This document shows positions 1 to 8,634 of a stretch of 55,669 nucleotides of DNA, one piece after another. The translations under genes and the position numbers were made by a program. Origin of the DNA: an uncultured Candidatus Saccharibacteria bacterium (GTDB lineage: Bacteria > Patescibacteriota > Saccharimonadia > Saccharimonadales > Saccharimonadaceae); assembly GCA_938041555.1 (NCBI GenBank), contig CALIAC010000016.1, positions 1 to 55,669 of the forward strand, in the 5' to 3' direction. Below the pieces are notes generated by a model. The model ran no database searches and was not told the origin of the DNA. It was given only the letters and a program-made list of their open reading frames with translations. The first letter of the stretch is position 1, and the number at the start of each line of letters is the position of its first letter.

Positions 1-1
1 G

Positions 2-373
2 CTTGGTATGGAAACCAAGCGGCTTGCGGCGACGTTCCAAACGTGGGAGGAGTTTACGGCCTGGTATGAGCAGGTGCAGGGGTTTGACTATTTGTATGAC
101 GGTGTACCAATCGAGGGTTTTGTCATAGAGGATGCTCAGCATTGGCAGGTCAAAGCAAAACTCGATTATTATTCATTTTGGAAGCGGATGCGTGGTGTGC
201 TTGATGGACTTAAGGCGGGGCGTAGTCCAAAGCGTGCCGCTGCCTATCCACACCCTGAGTACACAGCGCGCGTCATTGCCTATATGCAGAGTATTCCTAC
301 TGACGCGTTGGCCCAGATGTCTATTATCGATGTTCGTCGCCGCTGGCAGCGAGAGCAAGAAAAAGCCGTGTAG
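2..373 (+). CDS. RNA ligase-like protein, C-terminal part (cut by window edge)
   Basis: The reading frame is open to the left edge, so the ATG at 8 is probably internal and the gene starts outside the window. What is visible, about 124 residues, looks like the end of a T4 Rnl1-type nucleotidyltransferase ligase: a motif IV-like EGFVIED is followed about 10 residues later by a motif V-like KAKLDYYSFWK with two lysines, then a helical tail. Such ligases seal RNA 5'-phosphate/3'-hydroxyl ends through a ligase-AMP intermediate. The catalytic lysine of motif I would be upstream and cannot be seen. The assignment rests on these short motifs and is moderate. The next gene has its own promoter, so this gene appears to be transcribed separately. 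Confidence 0.5.
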   Translation, partial: LGMETKRLAATFQTWEEFTAWYEQVQGFDYLYDGVPIEGFVIEDAQHWQVKAKLDYYSFWKRMRGVLDGLKAGRSPKRAAAYPHPEYTARVIAYMQSIPTDALAQMSIIDVRRRWQREQEKAV

Positions 374-399
374 CCATATTACTACCTCACCCTTCGCGG

Positions 400-405
400 T
401 ATAAT
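400..405 (+). promoter_or_regulatory. -10 box of a leaderless promoter for the permease operon
   Basis: TATAAT lies exactly six bases before the ATG at 412, so the predicted transcription start is the A of the start codon. No Shine-Dalgarno sequence precedes this gene. Confidence 0.7.
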
Positions 406-411
406 AGAAGT

Positions 412-1404
412 ATGAAAATGATTAGTTGGCTGGCGAAGCGGTGGCACCGCGGATCGGTAGTGGCTGGAGTGCTTGTTGGACTAGCTGCACTTCGCCTTGT
501 ATCGGCACAAACAGGGCAGTGGTCGCTACCTGATCGATTGCAAGACTGGATAACGCTGAGCTTGAGTGTGATGATCGAGGCATTGCCATTTGTCATGCTG
601 GGGATATGCATCGCGATTGTCGTGCAGGTGTGGCTGCCGGCCGAGCGCTTGCTTACCTATCTGCCGCAGCAGCCATTATTGCGCCGAGCTTGTTTGTCGC
701 TCCTTGGTATTGCGCTGCCAGTCTGTGAGTGTGGCAATGTTCCCTTAGCTCGCGGCCTGTTAGCAAAAGGGCTCACACCCAGTGAGTCTCTTGTATTTTT
801 GCTTGCTGCACCAGTCCTCAACCCAGTGACAATCATCACAACGCAGCAAGCATTCGCTGGGGATGCAACCATACTATGGGCGCGAGTGCTTGGTGGCTTT
901 ATTATTGCTAATCTTGTTGGCTGGGTCTATGCACGCTGCCCAGCAGAGGAGCTATTGACCAATACGTTTGTTGCTTCGTGCCAAGCAGATCATGTGCAGC
1001 AGAGTAAGCAAGTAGCAAGCCTTACGATATTTCGACGTGAGGTGCAGGCGATGCTGCCAGCCTTGGTGGTTGGTGCAGGGTTAGCGGGTCTTGTGCAAGT
1101 GCTGGTGTCGCGCGAGGTATTGGTATCGCTGGGGAGTCAGCCAGTATGGTCGGTGATTGCAATGGTGGCATTGGCATTTATCGTCTCAATTTGCTCTAAT
1201 GTTGATGCGTTCTTTGCTTTGGCATTTCGCCAGACCTTTATGACCGGGGCGCTTGTGAGTTTCTTGACCTTTGGCCCAATGATCGATATCAAGATGCTGA
1301 GCTTGCTGCGCACGACATATCGACCGAGCGTGTTACTCCAAGTGAGTGCACTCGTTGGACTAGCATCGATAACATTGGGATTGGTGGTGAATTATGCGTT
1401 TTAG
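412..1404 (+). CDS. permease of the YraQ/UPF0718 (ArsP_1, COG0701) family
   Basis: 330-residue polytopic membrane protein. The family signatures are visible: a Cys-containing half-helix motif CECGNVPLARGL followed by LAAPVLNP, and a second copy-like motif SICSNVDAFFALAF in the C-terminal half, as expected for an internally duplicated permease. Members include B. subtilis YcgR, E. coli YraQ and the organoarsenical exporter ArsP; the substrate here is unknown. The gene overlaps the next one (TIGR03943 protein) by 11 bases, the same pairing as ycgR-ycgQ in Bacillus, which suggests a two-component membrane system. Start chosen from the leaderless promoter. Confidence 0.8.
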   Translation: MKMISWLAKRWHRGSVVAGVLVGLAALRLVSAQTGQWSLPDRLQDWITLSLSVMIEALPFVMLGICIAIVVQVWLPAERLLTYLPQQPLLRRACLSLLGIALPVCECGNVPLARGLLAKGLTPSESLVFLLAAPVLNPVTIITTQQAFAGDATILWARVLGGFIIANLVGWVYARCPAEELLTNTFVASCQADHVQQSKQVASLTIFRREVQAMLPALVVGAGLAGLVQVLVSREVLVSLGSQPVWSVIAMVALAFIVSICSNVDAFFALAFRQTFMTGALVSFLTFGPMIDIKMLSLLRTTYRPSVLLQVSALVGLASITLGLVVNYAF

Positions 1405-2146
1405 GTTGGTTTTGTTACGAGTCGCACAGCAACAAGGTATAATACTCCTTTTTGTCATTGCCGTGGCGACGCTGTGGCTAGCTGCGACTGGTCGTTTGAC
1501 ACTCTATATTCATCAGCGGTATGTCGTCTTTACGACTGGTATGGCAGTGGTGGCTCTTGTGATGGCGAGTGCGAGTATTATTGCGCAATCGCGCACCCAC
1601 CAGCATACATACTTTGCTTGGTGGCGTCGTATTACCGCGTGTGTGATGGTATGTATGGTCGCAGGCATGGCGTTGCTTATCCCACCGACAGCACTAACGA
1701 CAACAACTGCTACGCAGCGTGGTATTAACAAAGGGGCAGCAGCTCAGCTGTCTGCAGAGAAGCTATCGCACGCGTCTCTCTTTGCTCAGCGAGATTATTC
1801 GCGCCTCACGATTAAAGAATGGGCAGGGTTACTCGCGCAAACGCATGACAGCGCATTTTATCGTAGCAAGACGGTCAATTTGACGGGGTTCGTTACACCA
1901 GATGCAGCGGATGCGCAGGTTTTTTATGTATCGCGATTTGTCGTGACGTGTTGTGCGGTTGATGCACAAGCGGTCGGTGTGCCAGTCTATGCACCTGGGT
2001 GGCGTGAGCGTTACCAGCCTAATAGTTGGGTAACAGTGACGGGTGACTTTGCTGCGCATCCACAACAACATCGTCAGCAGCCGATCGTTGTTATGCCGCG
2101 CTCGATCACGCCAACGACTCAGCCAAAGGAGCCGTATGAATACTAG
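1394..2146 (+). CDS. TIGR03943 / YcgQ-like (DUF1980) membrane protein
   Basis: 250 residues: two N-terminal membrane segments (about 15-35 and 45-65), a third near 85-105, then an extracytoplasmic domain. That domain contains the family hallmark VTCCAVDAQ with adjacent cysteines near residues 190-191, and an OB-like stretch ending VTGDF. Proteins of this family almost always sit beside an UPF0718 permease, as here, with an 11-base overlap that implies translational coupling. The CC motif could bind a metal, but no ligand is known to me. It overlaps the next gene by 11 bases. Confidence 0.8.
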   Translation: MRFRLVLLRVAQQQGIILLFVIAVATLWLAATGRLTLYIHQRYVVFTTGMAVVALVMASASIIAQSRTHQHTYFAWWRRITACVMVCMVAGMALLIPPTALTTTTATQRGINKGAAAQLSAEKLSHASLFAQRDYSRLTIKEWAGLLAQTHDSAFYRSKTVNLTGFVTPDAADAQVFYVSRFVVTCCAVDAQAVGVPVYAPGWRERYQPNSWVTVTGDFAAHPQQHRQQPIVVMPRSITPTTQPKEPYEY

Positions 2147-3479
2147 GGGCTGGCGCTGGATATGCCAGCGGAAGCGATTTTTATTCGCCGTGATTGGATT
2201 ATTGATTATACTGAGCACACTCATAGCACTCAGCTATTTACAAGGCCCACGCGTACGCAACGCGGTACTCGTAGATGATCCAAATACGGGCTACCAGACG
2301 TTCCAGTTGGAATTCAATCAGCCGGTCAAGCCGATAGAACCCCATGCAATACAAATCACACCTCAGGCAGACTTTACAGCTACGACAAACAATGCAACCG
2401 TGACGATTCAGTTTCGGCAGCGTTTGCTTAGTAACGCCCAGTATCACGTGGCAATTGCTCAGATAACGGGTGCTTCTATACAGCAGATTACAGCAGCCAG
2501 TTATCACTTTAATACGCCACCAGCACAGCTCTACTATCTCAAGCATCATAGCCTTGCCGAGACAAAAACAGAGTTCTACGCCGCACAAACTACGGATGCT
2601 ATCGTGCAGATGAATCTGGCAACAAAGCAAGAGAAGACACTTTACCAAGCAGCACAAATTATCAAATATGCAGTAGTGGGCTCTCGTATCATTGTTCACA
2701 CAATGAATGATTCGAGAATTAGTGAACTGCATCAGGTTGATACAAAAACTGGTGTTGTATCGCCATTGCCTTTGCCTGGCAAAGGTACAGTGTCTCGCCT
2801 GCGAGCGATGGATAATGGAACGGTGGGGTATCTCTTTGCAAAGGCGGACAGCAAAGAAAAGATCACCAATCTCATTGTGCATGATATTGCAGCGCAGCGC
2901 CACCACACTATATTTGGCCTTAACAGGCAGCCGTTACTGGTGTATGATTGGCGCCCAGTATCACGTGGCGCAGCAGTTGTGGTGCGGACTCGGGGTGATG
3001 ATGTACTGCTTGTTGACCCGACTGGCACACACGCAATGCAGCCACTTGGTCAGGCAGCGGCACTTGGCGATGTATCGTATGATGGTAAAAACATCATCAT
3101 GATGAAAACGGGGGAGGGGTATTTTGCATTAAACTTAGAAAGTAGCAAAAAGTCACCCATTACTCACCAACAAGGAAATGATACCATATCATTAGCTGCA
3201 TTCTTACATACCCACAGTGGCTATGTTATGGAGATAACGAGTGTTAATAAGCAGCACATCCTGCAGCGTCAAACAATACTCACCTACCCAGCCAAACAAG
3301 TGATTCACCGGACAACACCACCAGCGTACACAACAAATATCACTGTATCGCCAAACGATCAGTACACCGCCATTGAGCAAAAAAGCACTGCTGATAGCTC
3401 CACCAAAACGCACATTATCGATAATAAAACTAGCCAGACGGTGTACACACTTGATGGCAAGGCAGTGGTTTGGTTATAA
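2136..3479 (+). CDS. membrane-anchored Ig-like/beta-propeller protein
   Basis: 447 residues from the ATG at 2136, chosen because AAGGAG lies five bases upstream; an earlier in-frame start at 2043 would bury the hydrophobic segment. One membrane anchor (about residues 15-35) is followed by a bacterial Ig-like (Big_5/SbsA-type) stretch with LEFNQPVKP and ITPQADFT, then about 330 residues of repeated beta-strand patterns resembling a WD40/TolB-like propeller. It probably stands outside the membrane. Third gene of the permease operon (11-base overlap), so it may be an accessory binding protein. The exact function is not recognised. Confidence 0.6.
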   Translation: MNTRGWRWICQRKRFLFAVIGLLIILSTLIALSYLQGPRVRNAVLVDDPNTGYQTFQLEFNQPVKPIEPHAIQITPQADFTATTNNATVTIQFRQRLLSNAQYHVAIAQITGASIQQITAASYHFNTPPAQLYYLKHHSLAETKTEFYAAQTTDAIVQMNLATKQEKTLYQAAQIIKYAVVGSRIIVHTMNDSRISELHQVDTKTGVVSPLPLPGKGTVSRLRAMDNGTVGYLFAKADSKEKITNLIVHDIAAQRHHTIFGLNRQPLLVYDWRPVSRGAAVVVRTRGDDVLLVDPTGTHAMQPLGQAAALGDVSYDGKNIIMMKTGEGYFALNLESSKKSPITHQQGNDTISLAAFLHTHSGYVMEITSVNKQHILQRQTILTYPAKQVIHRTTPPAYTTNITVSPNDQYTAIEQKSTADSSTKTHIIDNKTSQTVYTLDGKAVVWL

Positions 3480-3570
3480 AACAGATATTGTAAAATCAAA
3501 CCTGAAGCTGCAGTGAACCTATATTGTGAGAGTAGAGGGTTACATTTGCGTCACGAACCAAAATACCTAA

Positions 3571-3599
3571 TTGGTGTTTGCACAATGTTCCGGTATACT
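3571..3599 (+). promoter_or_regulatory. promoter of radC
   Basis: TTGGTG (3571-3576), 17-base spacer, TATACT (3594-3599). Unlike most promoters in the window it leaves a leader of about 25 bases that contains AAGGGAG. Confidence 0.6.
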
Positions 3600-3631
3600 A
3601 TAAAAGATATAGCGTGAAGGGAGAGATGCCA

Positions 3632-4285
3632 ATGCGAATGCGCGACAGACGACCAAGTGACCGCCCGCGAGAGAAACTTGCGCGAGATGGAGCGGCTCGT
3701 CTGAGTGACCTCGAACTCCTTATGGCAATTATCGGCAGTGGTAATGCACAAGCTGACGTTGGCAAAATTGCGCGCTGTGTACTTAAAGCCCTGCGTACAC
3801 AGGGAGGTGATCTAACTCATGAGGAGCTCTCTAAGATAACTGGCCTTGGTGCGGCTAAGGTGACAGTGATTCTCGCAAATTTTGAGCTTGCACGGCGCTA
3901 TCTACTCAAAAGTGACCAGCCTATCATTGATGAACCGAGCAAAGCAGCAGAGCAACTTACCGATATTCGCGACAAACGACAGGAGCATTTTGTCTGCCTA
4001 ACGCTTGATGGAGCGCATCGCTTGATCGCCAAACGCACGATTACCATTGGTACACTAACTGCTAGCTTGGTGCACCCACGAGAAGTCTTTACGGATGCAA
4101 TTGCCGACCGAGCAGCAGGGATTATTGTGGCGCATAATCATCCTAGTGGGCAGCTTATTGCAAGCCAGGCTGATCGAGAGACAACGCAGCGCCTCGCCGA
4201 GGCGGGCAATCTGCTTGGCATCCAGTTGCTCGACCACCTTATCGTTACGAAACACGACTATATATCGATCATCGCCGAAACATAA
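3632..4285 (+). CDS. radC: RadC family JAB-domain DNA repair protein
   Basis: 217 residues from ATG 3632, which has AAGGGAG eight bases upstream (ATG 3626 is the alternative). The N-terminal part carries the UPF0758 helix-hairpin-helix region (LSKITGLGAAKV). The C-terminal JAB/MPN domain has the metal-binding HNHPSG...D signature (AHNHPSGQ plus Asp ten residues later), the typical JAMM arrangement. The family is linked to DNA repair, recombination and natural transformation by association; its biochemical role is unsettled. It ends 12 bases before the CIRCE element of dnaJ and is not part of that unit. Confidence 0.9.
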   Translation: MRMRDRRPSDRPREKLARDGAARLSDLELLMAIIGSGNAQADVGKIARCVLKALRTQGGDLTHEELSKITGLGAAKVTVILANFELARRYLLKSDQPIIDEPSKAAEQLTDIRDKRQEHFVCLTLDGAHRLIAKRTITIGTLTASLVHPREVFTDAIADRAAGIIVAHNHPSGQLIASQADRETTQRLAEAGNLLGIQLLDHLIVTKHDYISIIAET

Positions 4286-4296
4286 GGAATGACCTG

Positions 4297-4323
4297 TTAG
4301 CACTCTTGCAATTAGAGTGCCAA
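4297..4323 (+). promoter_or_regulatory. CIRCE element (HrcA operator) over the dnaJ promoter
   Basis: Inverted repeat TTAGCACTC - 9 bases - GAGTGCCAA, one base off the CIRCE consensus in the right arm. The nine-base spacer contains TTGCAA (4306-4311), which sits 17 bases from TATACT at 4329-4334 and is therefore the likely -35. HrcA binding here would block RNA polymerase directly; release on heat shock is the known mechanism. hrcA itself is not in the window. Confidence 0.9.
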
Positions 4324-4328
4324 TTGGC

Positions 4329-4334
4329 TATACT
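4329..4334 (+). promoter_or_regulatory. -10 box of dnaJ promoter
   Basis: TATACT ending nine bases before the dnaJ ATG at 4344. Transcription should start about two to three bases before or at the start codon, so the message is leaderless or nearly so. Confidence 0.65.
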
Positions 4335-4343
4335 AAGACAGAT

Positions 4344-5465
4344 ATGGCAAAGCGAGATTATTATGAGGTGCTTGGTGTTGCCAAAAGCGCCAGCGATGAT
4401 GACATCAAGCGGGCATTCCGCAAATTGGCAGTGAAGTACCACCCAGATAAAGAGGGTGGGAGTGAAGAGAAATTCAAAGAAATTAATGAAGCGTATGAGG
4501 TCCTGAAGGACAAGCAAAAGCGCCAGCGGTATGACCAATTTGGCCATGCGGGCGTTGGTGGTGCTGCCGGCAGTAGTAGTGGCGGCAACCCATTTGCTGG
4601 CTTTGGTGACTTTAGCCAGGGGCAGAATATCCACTTTGATTTTGGTGATGGTGGCTTGGGAGATATCTTTGGCCAGTTCTTTGGTGGAGCTGCTGGCGGC
4701 AGTGCAAGCCAAGGTCCATCACGCGGTCGTGATGTTGAGACGAGCGTGACGCTCGAATTTGAAGAAGCGATCTTTGGCAAAGAAGTTGCTCTTGCACTAA
4801 CGCTTGACGACGAATGCGAGCATTGCCACGGTAGTACCGTCGAACCAGGCTCAAGCCTCAAGAGCTGCCCAGATTGTAAAGGCACTGGCCAGCGTGTGCG
4901 GACAATGAACACTATGTTTGGCCCCATTCAGCAGGCTGTAACATGTGAGACGTGCCAGGGTCGTGGGCAAATTCCTGAGAAGGCTTGTACGGTTTGCCAG
5001 GGTAGTGGCGTGCAGCGCCGTGAGCAAACGATTACCGTCAAGATTCCCGCTGGTATCGATAATGGCTCGACGATTCGTCTCCGTGGTCGTGGCGAAGCTG
5101 TAGGTGGTGGCAGTAAGGGTGATCTCTATGTGCAGGTGCGGGTCAATCCACACAAGACGTTTAGCCGCGAAGGTGATGTAATCTTGAGTGAAGAGCATAT
5201 TGGTATGGCAGATGCAGCGCTCGGTGCCGAGCTCGACGTTAAGACGGTCGATGGGACGATTACAATGAAGGTGCCAGCTGGTACGCAATCGGGCACCGAC
5301 TTCAAGCTATCTGGCCATGGCGTGCCGCACATGCGAAGCGACAAGCGTGGTCCCCATATTGTGACAGTAGTGGTCGACACCCCAACTAAACTAAACCGCC
5401 GCCAGAAGGAAATCCTACGCGAGTTTAATGACACATTAGGGCGAAAGGGGATATTTGGGCTGTAA
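4344..5465 (+). CDS. dnaJ: chaperone protein DnaJ
   Basis: 373 residues. J domain at 1-70 with the HPD motif (KYHPDKEGG), a Gly/Phe-rich linker at about 75-125, four CxxCxGxG zinc-finger repeats (CEHCHG, CPDCKGTG, CETCQGRG, CTVCQGSG) at about 155-225, and the C-terminal peptide-binding domain. This is a full-length type I Hsp40 that stimulates the DnaK ATPase and hands over unfolded substrates. The start is MAKRDYYEVLG at 4344, not the in-frame ATG at 4317, which falls inside the CIRCE operator. dnaK and grpE are not adjacent, so dnaJ is a stand-alone HrcA-regulated unit. Confidence 0.97.
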   Translation: MAKRDYYEVLGVAKSASDDDIKRAFRKLAVKYHPDKEGGSEEKFKEINEAYEVLKDKQKRQRYDQFGHAGVGGAAGSSSGGNPFAGFGDFSQGQNIHFDFGDGGLGDIFGQFFGGAAGGSASQGPSRGRDVETSVTLEFEEAIFGKEVALALTLDDECEHCHGSTVEPGSSLKSCPDCKGTGQRVRTMNTMFGPIQQAVTCETCQGRGQIPEKACTVCQGSGVQRREQTITVKIPAGIDNGSTIRLRGRGEAVGGGSKGDLYVQVRVNPHKTFSREGDVILSEEHIGMADAALGAELDVKTVDGTITMKVPAGTQSGTDFKLSGHGVPHMRSDKRGPHIVTVVVDTPTKLNRRQKEILREFNDTLGRKGIFGL

Positions 5466-5621
5466 CCCTAGATAGGTACTAGTGTACAACCAAATCCCTT
5501 GTGATGAGAAGTTTAGTTCTAACTTGCTCGCCGGGTAATGTAGCTTTGCTAAATTATTTCAGATTTGATGACATAAACGTGGCCTTGCCCACAGTGCTCT
5601 GCAAATATAAGAGAAAGAGTC

Positions 5622-5651
5622 TTGATTTATACGGTGGTTTATTGCTAAAAT
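5622..5651 (+). promoter_or_regulatory. promoter of the ligase/peptidase cluster
   Basis: TTGATT (5622-5627), 18-base spacer, TAAAAT (5646-5651), nine bases before ATG 5661. It is nearly leaderless and is the only clear promoter ahead of the four genes up to 11115. Confidence 0.5.
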
Positions 5652-5660
5652 ATCCTCACT

Positions 5661-7238
5661 ATGATGACGAGCTATACTCTCGAGGATAGACCACTTCCAT
5701 CTCATGATATACAGGTGGAAGAAGCTCGGCGTAGCAAGAATAGCTCCGTTGATATAGATCCTGAAGTGTTCCGAGGAGAGTATCGGGAGCTTGTTGAGCG
5801 ATCACCGAAAGTTATTGAATCACTTGTTCCCGATCAAGAAAGCAAAGAAGCGGCAATTAATAGTCTGATTATAGGTAGTACCACATCTTTTCAGCAAAAG
5901 TATCCGGTCATTGAGAGGTATTCCAACGAAGATTATACAACCATGCAAGATACTGCAGAAACGCTGATATCTATGGCCGAGTCTATGTCAGAGCCAGAGA
6001 GGACAGTCTATCTCCAGGCGATTGAGGCTCGCAAGCAAGAGGCGAACTTGATAGTAGCGATGAGGGATTATAAAGCAGCAACAGACCCAATAGCAAGAGA
6101 AGTAGCAGCACAGCGTTTTATGGAGACAAATATTACGCTCTATGGTGAGCCAGATAAAACAACATATGAGTCATTACTCGGCGAAAAAATTGCCAACATC
6201 TTTCATAAAAAGCGCAGTCAAAGCGCCGAGATAATCTTTCAGGAGCTTCGGAATCTTCTTCCAGAAAATGTAATAGATGGTACACGTGCACAAGATCGAT
6301 TTCGTCCATCTACTGAGACTATGAGATGGATGAACGAAGTTGTTCATGGATTGTATGACAATATGCTTCGACATGTTGATAGCTATGTAGAAGCGCATAA
6401 ATCGGAGCTTCAAATAGAATCACACGATGAGACGGTTATAAAAATCCAGCCGACACACCTTCAAGATATCTTTCGGAATATCTTGACTGAGGAATTCCTT
6501 GCGTCATCCAAAGAGACTGAAGAAAGTAGCCAGACAGGTGATACACAGGGTGCACAAGCTGCGACAGACTGGGATAATACCGAGACGAGAAGTGCTGAGA
6601 AAGATACGGGTTGGAAAATTGAGGTGACAGAGGCAAAATCGATCAATGTTGATCCAGATACGAGACATATCAGAATACCCCAAGACCGAGAAGCTATGTC
6701 TGTTAATGAAGTAAAACGGCTAGTTGTGCACGAAATAGGCGTGCATGTCTTAACGCGAATGACTGGTGGTTCAACAAACCTTGAGCCGCTCGCACAGGGC
6801 TTAGCTGGTTTTAATGATACACAAGAAGGGCTTGGGAAAGCAATGGAACACGCCCTTGAAGGAGAATATCAAGAAGCTGGTATAGATCACTATATTACTG
6901 CTGGGCTTGCCTATTTTGACAACAAGGATTTCAAAGGTGCTTATGATGTGAAGTGGCGTCTCAAACTTCTCGAGAGCCTCAAGCCTGATCAAACACCAAC
7001 ACAAGCACAGATTGACAAAGCCAAGCAATGGGCAGCAAACACAACAATGCGTATCTACCGGGGTACTGATGATCTGCCACTCTTTAAGGATCTCTGCTAT
7101 TACAATGGGTCGAAAGAAGTATGGGAGTATCTAGAGAAAATTTGTGGTGATGATTTGCAGCTGAGTTTATTGCTGGCTGGTAAAATTAATACCTCAAAGA
7201 AGCACCAGAGAGTCATACTCGAATCACATAGTACGTAG
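5661..7238 (+). CDS. MATCAP/DUF1704 (QEGLA-motif) family metallopeptidase
   Basis: 525 residues. The first 300 residues are helical and unassigned. The C-terminal part holds a HEXXXH motif, HEIGVH at residues 357-362, and about 27 residues later TQEGLG with Glu389, matching the QEGLA motif for which the bacterial family (flavohemoglobin expression-modulating QEGLA protein, TIGR02421/DUF1704) is named. In the eukaryotic relatives MATCAP1/2 this HEXXXH...E arrangement binds zinc and removes a C-terminal tyrosine or glutamates from tubulin. Here it begins a cluster with three ATP-grasp proteins, which suggests that it trims residues those ligases add. The natural substrate cannot be told from sequence. 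Start is ATG 5661 or the adjacent ATG 5664. Confidence 0.7.
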   Translation: MMTSYTLEDRPLPSHDIQVEEARRSKNSSVDIDPEVFRGEYRELVERSPKVIESLVPDQESKEAAINSLIIGSTTSFQQKYPVIERYSNEDYTTMQDTAETLISMAESMSEPERTVYLQAIEARKQEANLIVAMRDYKAATDPIAREVAAQRFMETNITLYGEPDKTTYESLLGEKIANIFHKKRSQSAEIIFQELRNLLPENVIDGTRAQDRFRPSTETMRWMNEVVHGLYDNMLRHVDSYVEAHKSELQIESHDETVIKIQPTHLQDIFRNILTEEFLASSKETEESSQTGDTQGAQAATDWDNTETRSAEKDTGWKIEVTEAKSINVDPDTRHIRIPQDREAMSVNEVKRLVVHEIGVHVLTRMTGGSTNLEPLAQGLAGFNDTQEGLGKAMEHALEGEYQEAGIDHYITAGLAYFDNKDFKGAYDVKWRLKLLESLKPDQTPTQAQIDKAKQWAANTTMRIYRGTDDLPLFKDLCYYNGSKEVWEYLEKICGDDLQLSLLLAGKINTSKKHQRVILESHST

Positions 7239-7252
7239 ACTAAATACAAGCA

Positions 7253-8620
7253 ATGAAAGTTCAATACGATAAAAGTTTAAAGATAGCAGGCGTTAGTATA
7301 CAACCATGGGCAAGAATTGGACCTGAGCAGTGGTTTGATAATTACAAAATTGCTTCATTAGCTGGCTGGAATATGTGCAGTCAGAATGTAGAGCACATGG
7401 ATAGTCTCGCTTATGTGCGCGATCAGTGCGAGAGACCTTATACAGGTGAACTGACTACACAGGCTCTTTTGCAAGACTCAATATTCCAAGATATGGTAAT
7501 AACTCATTTGCCCGAGTATCATATTTTTACGTATAAACCTTTTGTAATTCCTGAGCGATTAAAACAAAGCAGTTTGCATTTTTTGCCTAGCAACGATATG
7601 CACGCGTTGGCTCAGAAGTTTGAGAATAAATCGTGGTTTCGGTGTATTTTTGCAGAGCGTCTTTGCAACATTCCATCACATAAAATATACCCTTGGCGAG
7701 AAATGTTATTGGATGAGGAATATTTTTCTAATCTCTGTGATGGACGCAGTAAGATTGTTTTGCAAGATGCTGCACTTGGTGGAGGGAAGGGGTCGTTTAT
7801 TGTCGATAGCTTTGAGTCATTTTGTTCTGCAATAAACACGATGCAAAATAGCAATGGTTTGGTTGGTGAAGTAGTCGTATCAGACTATATTGCTGATGGC
7901 CGTGATTGGTCGGTGCAGGGCGTTGTAACGCGCTACGGGGTCTTCATAGGGCCAGTGCAGCGGCAGATTATTGCAGACCCGAATTTATCAAATACAAGCA
8001 TTCCTGGTACTGAGAAGTTTTGTGGTATTGAAATATTAGCAGATGATCAACACGCATGGCAGAGTAGTCAACTAACGAAAAATGCGCGCGTCATAGGCCA
8101 GGAATTATACGACAGAGGGTATCGTGGTATTTTTGGTGTTGATTCTTTGGTGACGGATGATGCAGTGTATACTATCGAAGTTAATGCACGCATTACGGGT
8201 GCAACACCGCTTCTTACAATGAGCTATAATGCAAAGAAGCATATCCCCTTCTATCTTCTTCATATCTTAGAACTAACGAATGCTGATTATACTATTGAAG
8301 ACAGCTCATACAGTAATGACTATAATGATTGCGCGCTGATGGTTCTCCATCAACGAGACAGCGAGACAGGTGTTGCTGACAGCCCTCGGTCGGGATTATA
8401 TAATGAAAAGATGCAAATCATAGGCGATATAATGTCATTCGATAGGTCTTCTTCTGCAAAACAGGTTTTTGTACAGGATTATACAAGGAGCGAGAGGTCT
8501 ATTGAACCAGGGTCTCGATTAGCGTCTATATTTACTAATTTTCGTGTTATGGATGAGGAGGGTGTGCTTATGAGAGAATCAAGAAATATTATTGATATAA
8601 TTGAAAATAGTTCGAAGTAA
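7253..8620 (+). CDS. ATP-grasp carboxylate-amine ligase-like protein
   Basis: 455 residues. The central region has ATP-grasp features: a nucleotide-binding loop KIVLQDAALGGGKGSF, a hinge-like VVVSDYIADGRDWSV, and an intact magnesium-binding end motif IEVNARITG. It is more like the PylC/carbamoyl-phosphate-synthase type than RimK. The family joins a carboxylate to an amine through an acyl-phosphate. It lies 14 bases downstream of the MATCAP-like peptidase and 14 bases upstream of the next ATP-grasp gene, so all three should be co-transcribed. Substrate unknown. Confidence 0.7.
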   Translation: MKVQYDKSLKIAGVSIQPWARIGPEQWFDNYKIASLAGWNMCSQNVEHMDSLAYVRDQCERPYTGELTTQALLQDSIFQDMVITHLPEYHIFTYKPFVIPERLKQSSLHFLPSNDMHALAQKFENKSWFRCIFAERLCNIPSHKIYPWREMLLDEEYFSNLCDGRSKIVLQDAALGGGKGSFIVDSFESFCSAINTMQNSNGLVGEVVVSDYIADGRDWSVQGVVTRYGVFIGPVQRQIIADPNLSNTSIPGTEKFCGIEILADDQHAWQSSQLTKNARVIGQELYDRGYRGIFGVDSLVTDDAVYTIEVNARITGATPLLTMSYNAKKHIPFYLLHILELTNADYTIEDSSYSNDYNDCALMVLHQRDSETGVADSPRSGLYNEKMQIIGDIMSFDRSSSAKQVFVQDYTRSERSIEPGSRLASIFTNFRVMDEEGVLMRESRNIIDIIENSSK

Positions 8621-8634
8621 ATAAATGTATCGCT

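Noticed and set aside
2238..2906. 222-codon ORF on the minus strand
   Set aside because: Fully covered by the propeller gene on the plus strand; cysteine-rich composition without any domain pattern.
5501..5689. Small plus-strand ORF before the MATCAP-like gene
   Set aside because: No ribosome site or promoter; it runs across the promoter and start of the real gene at 5661.
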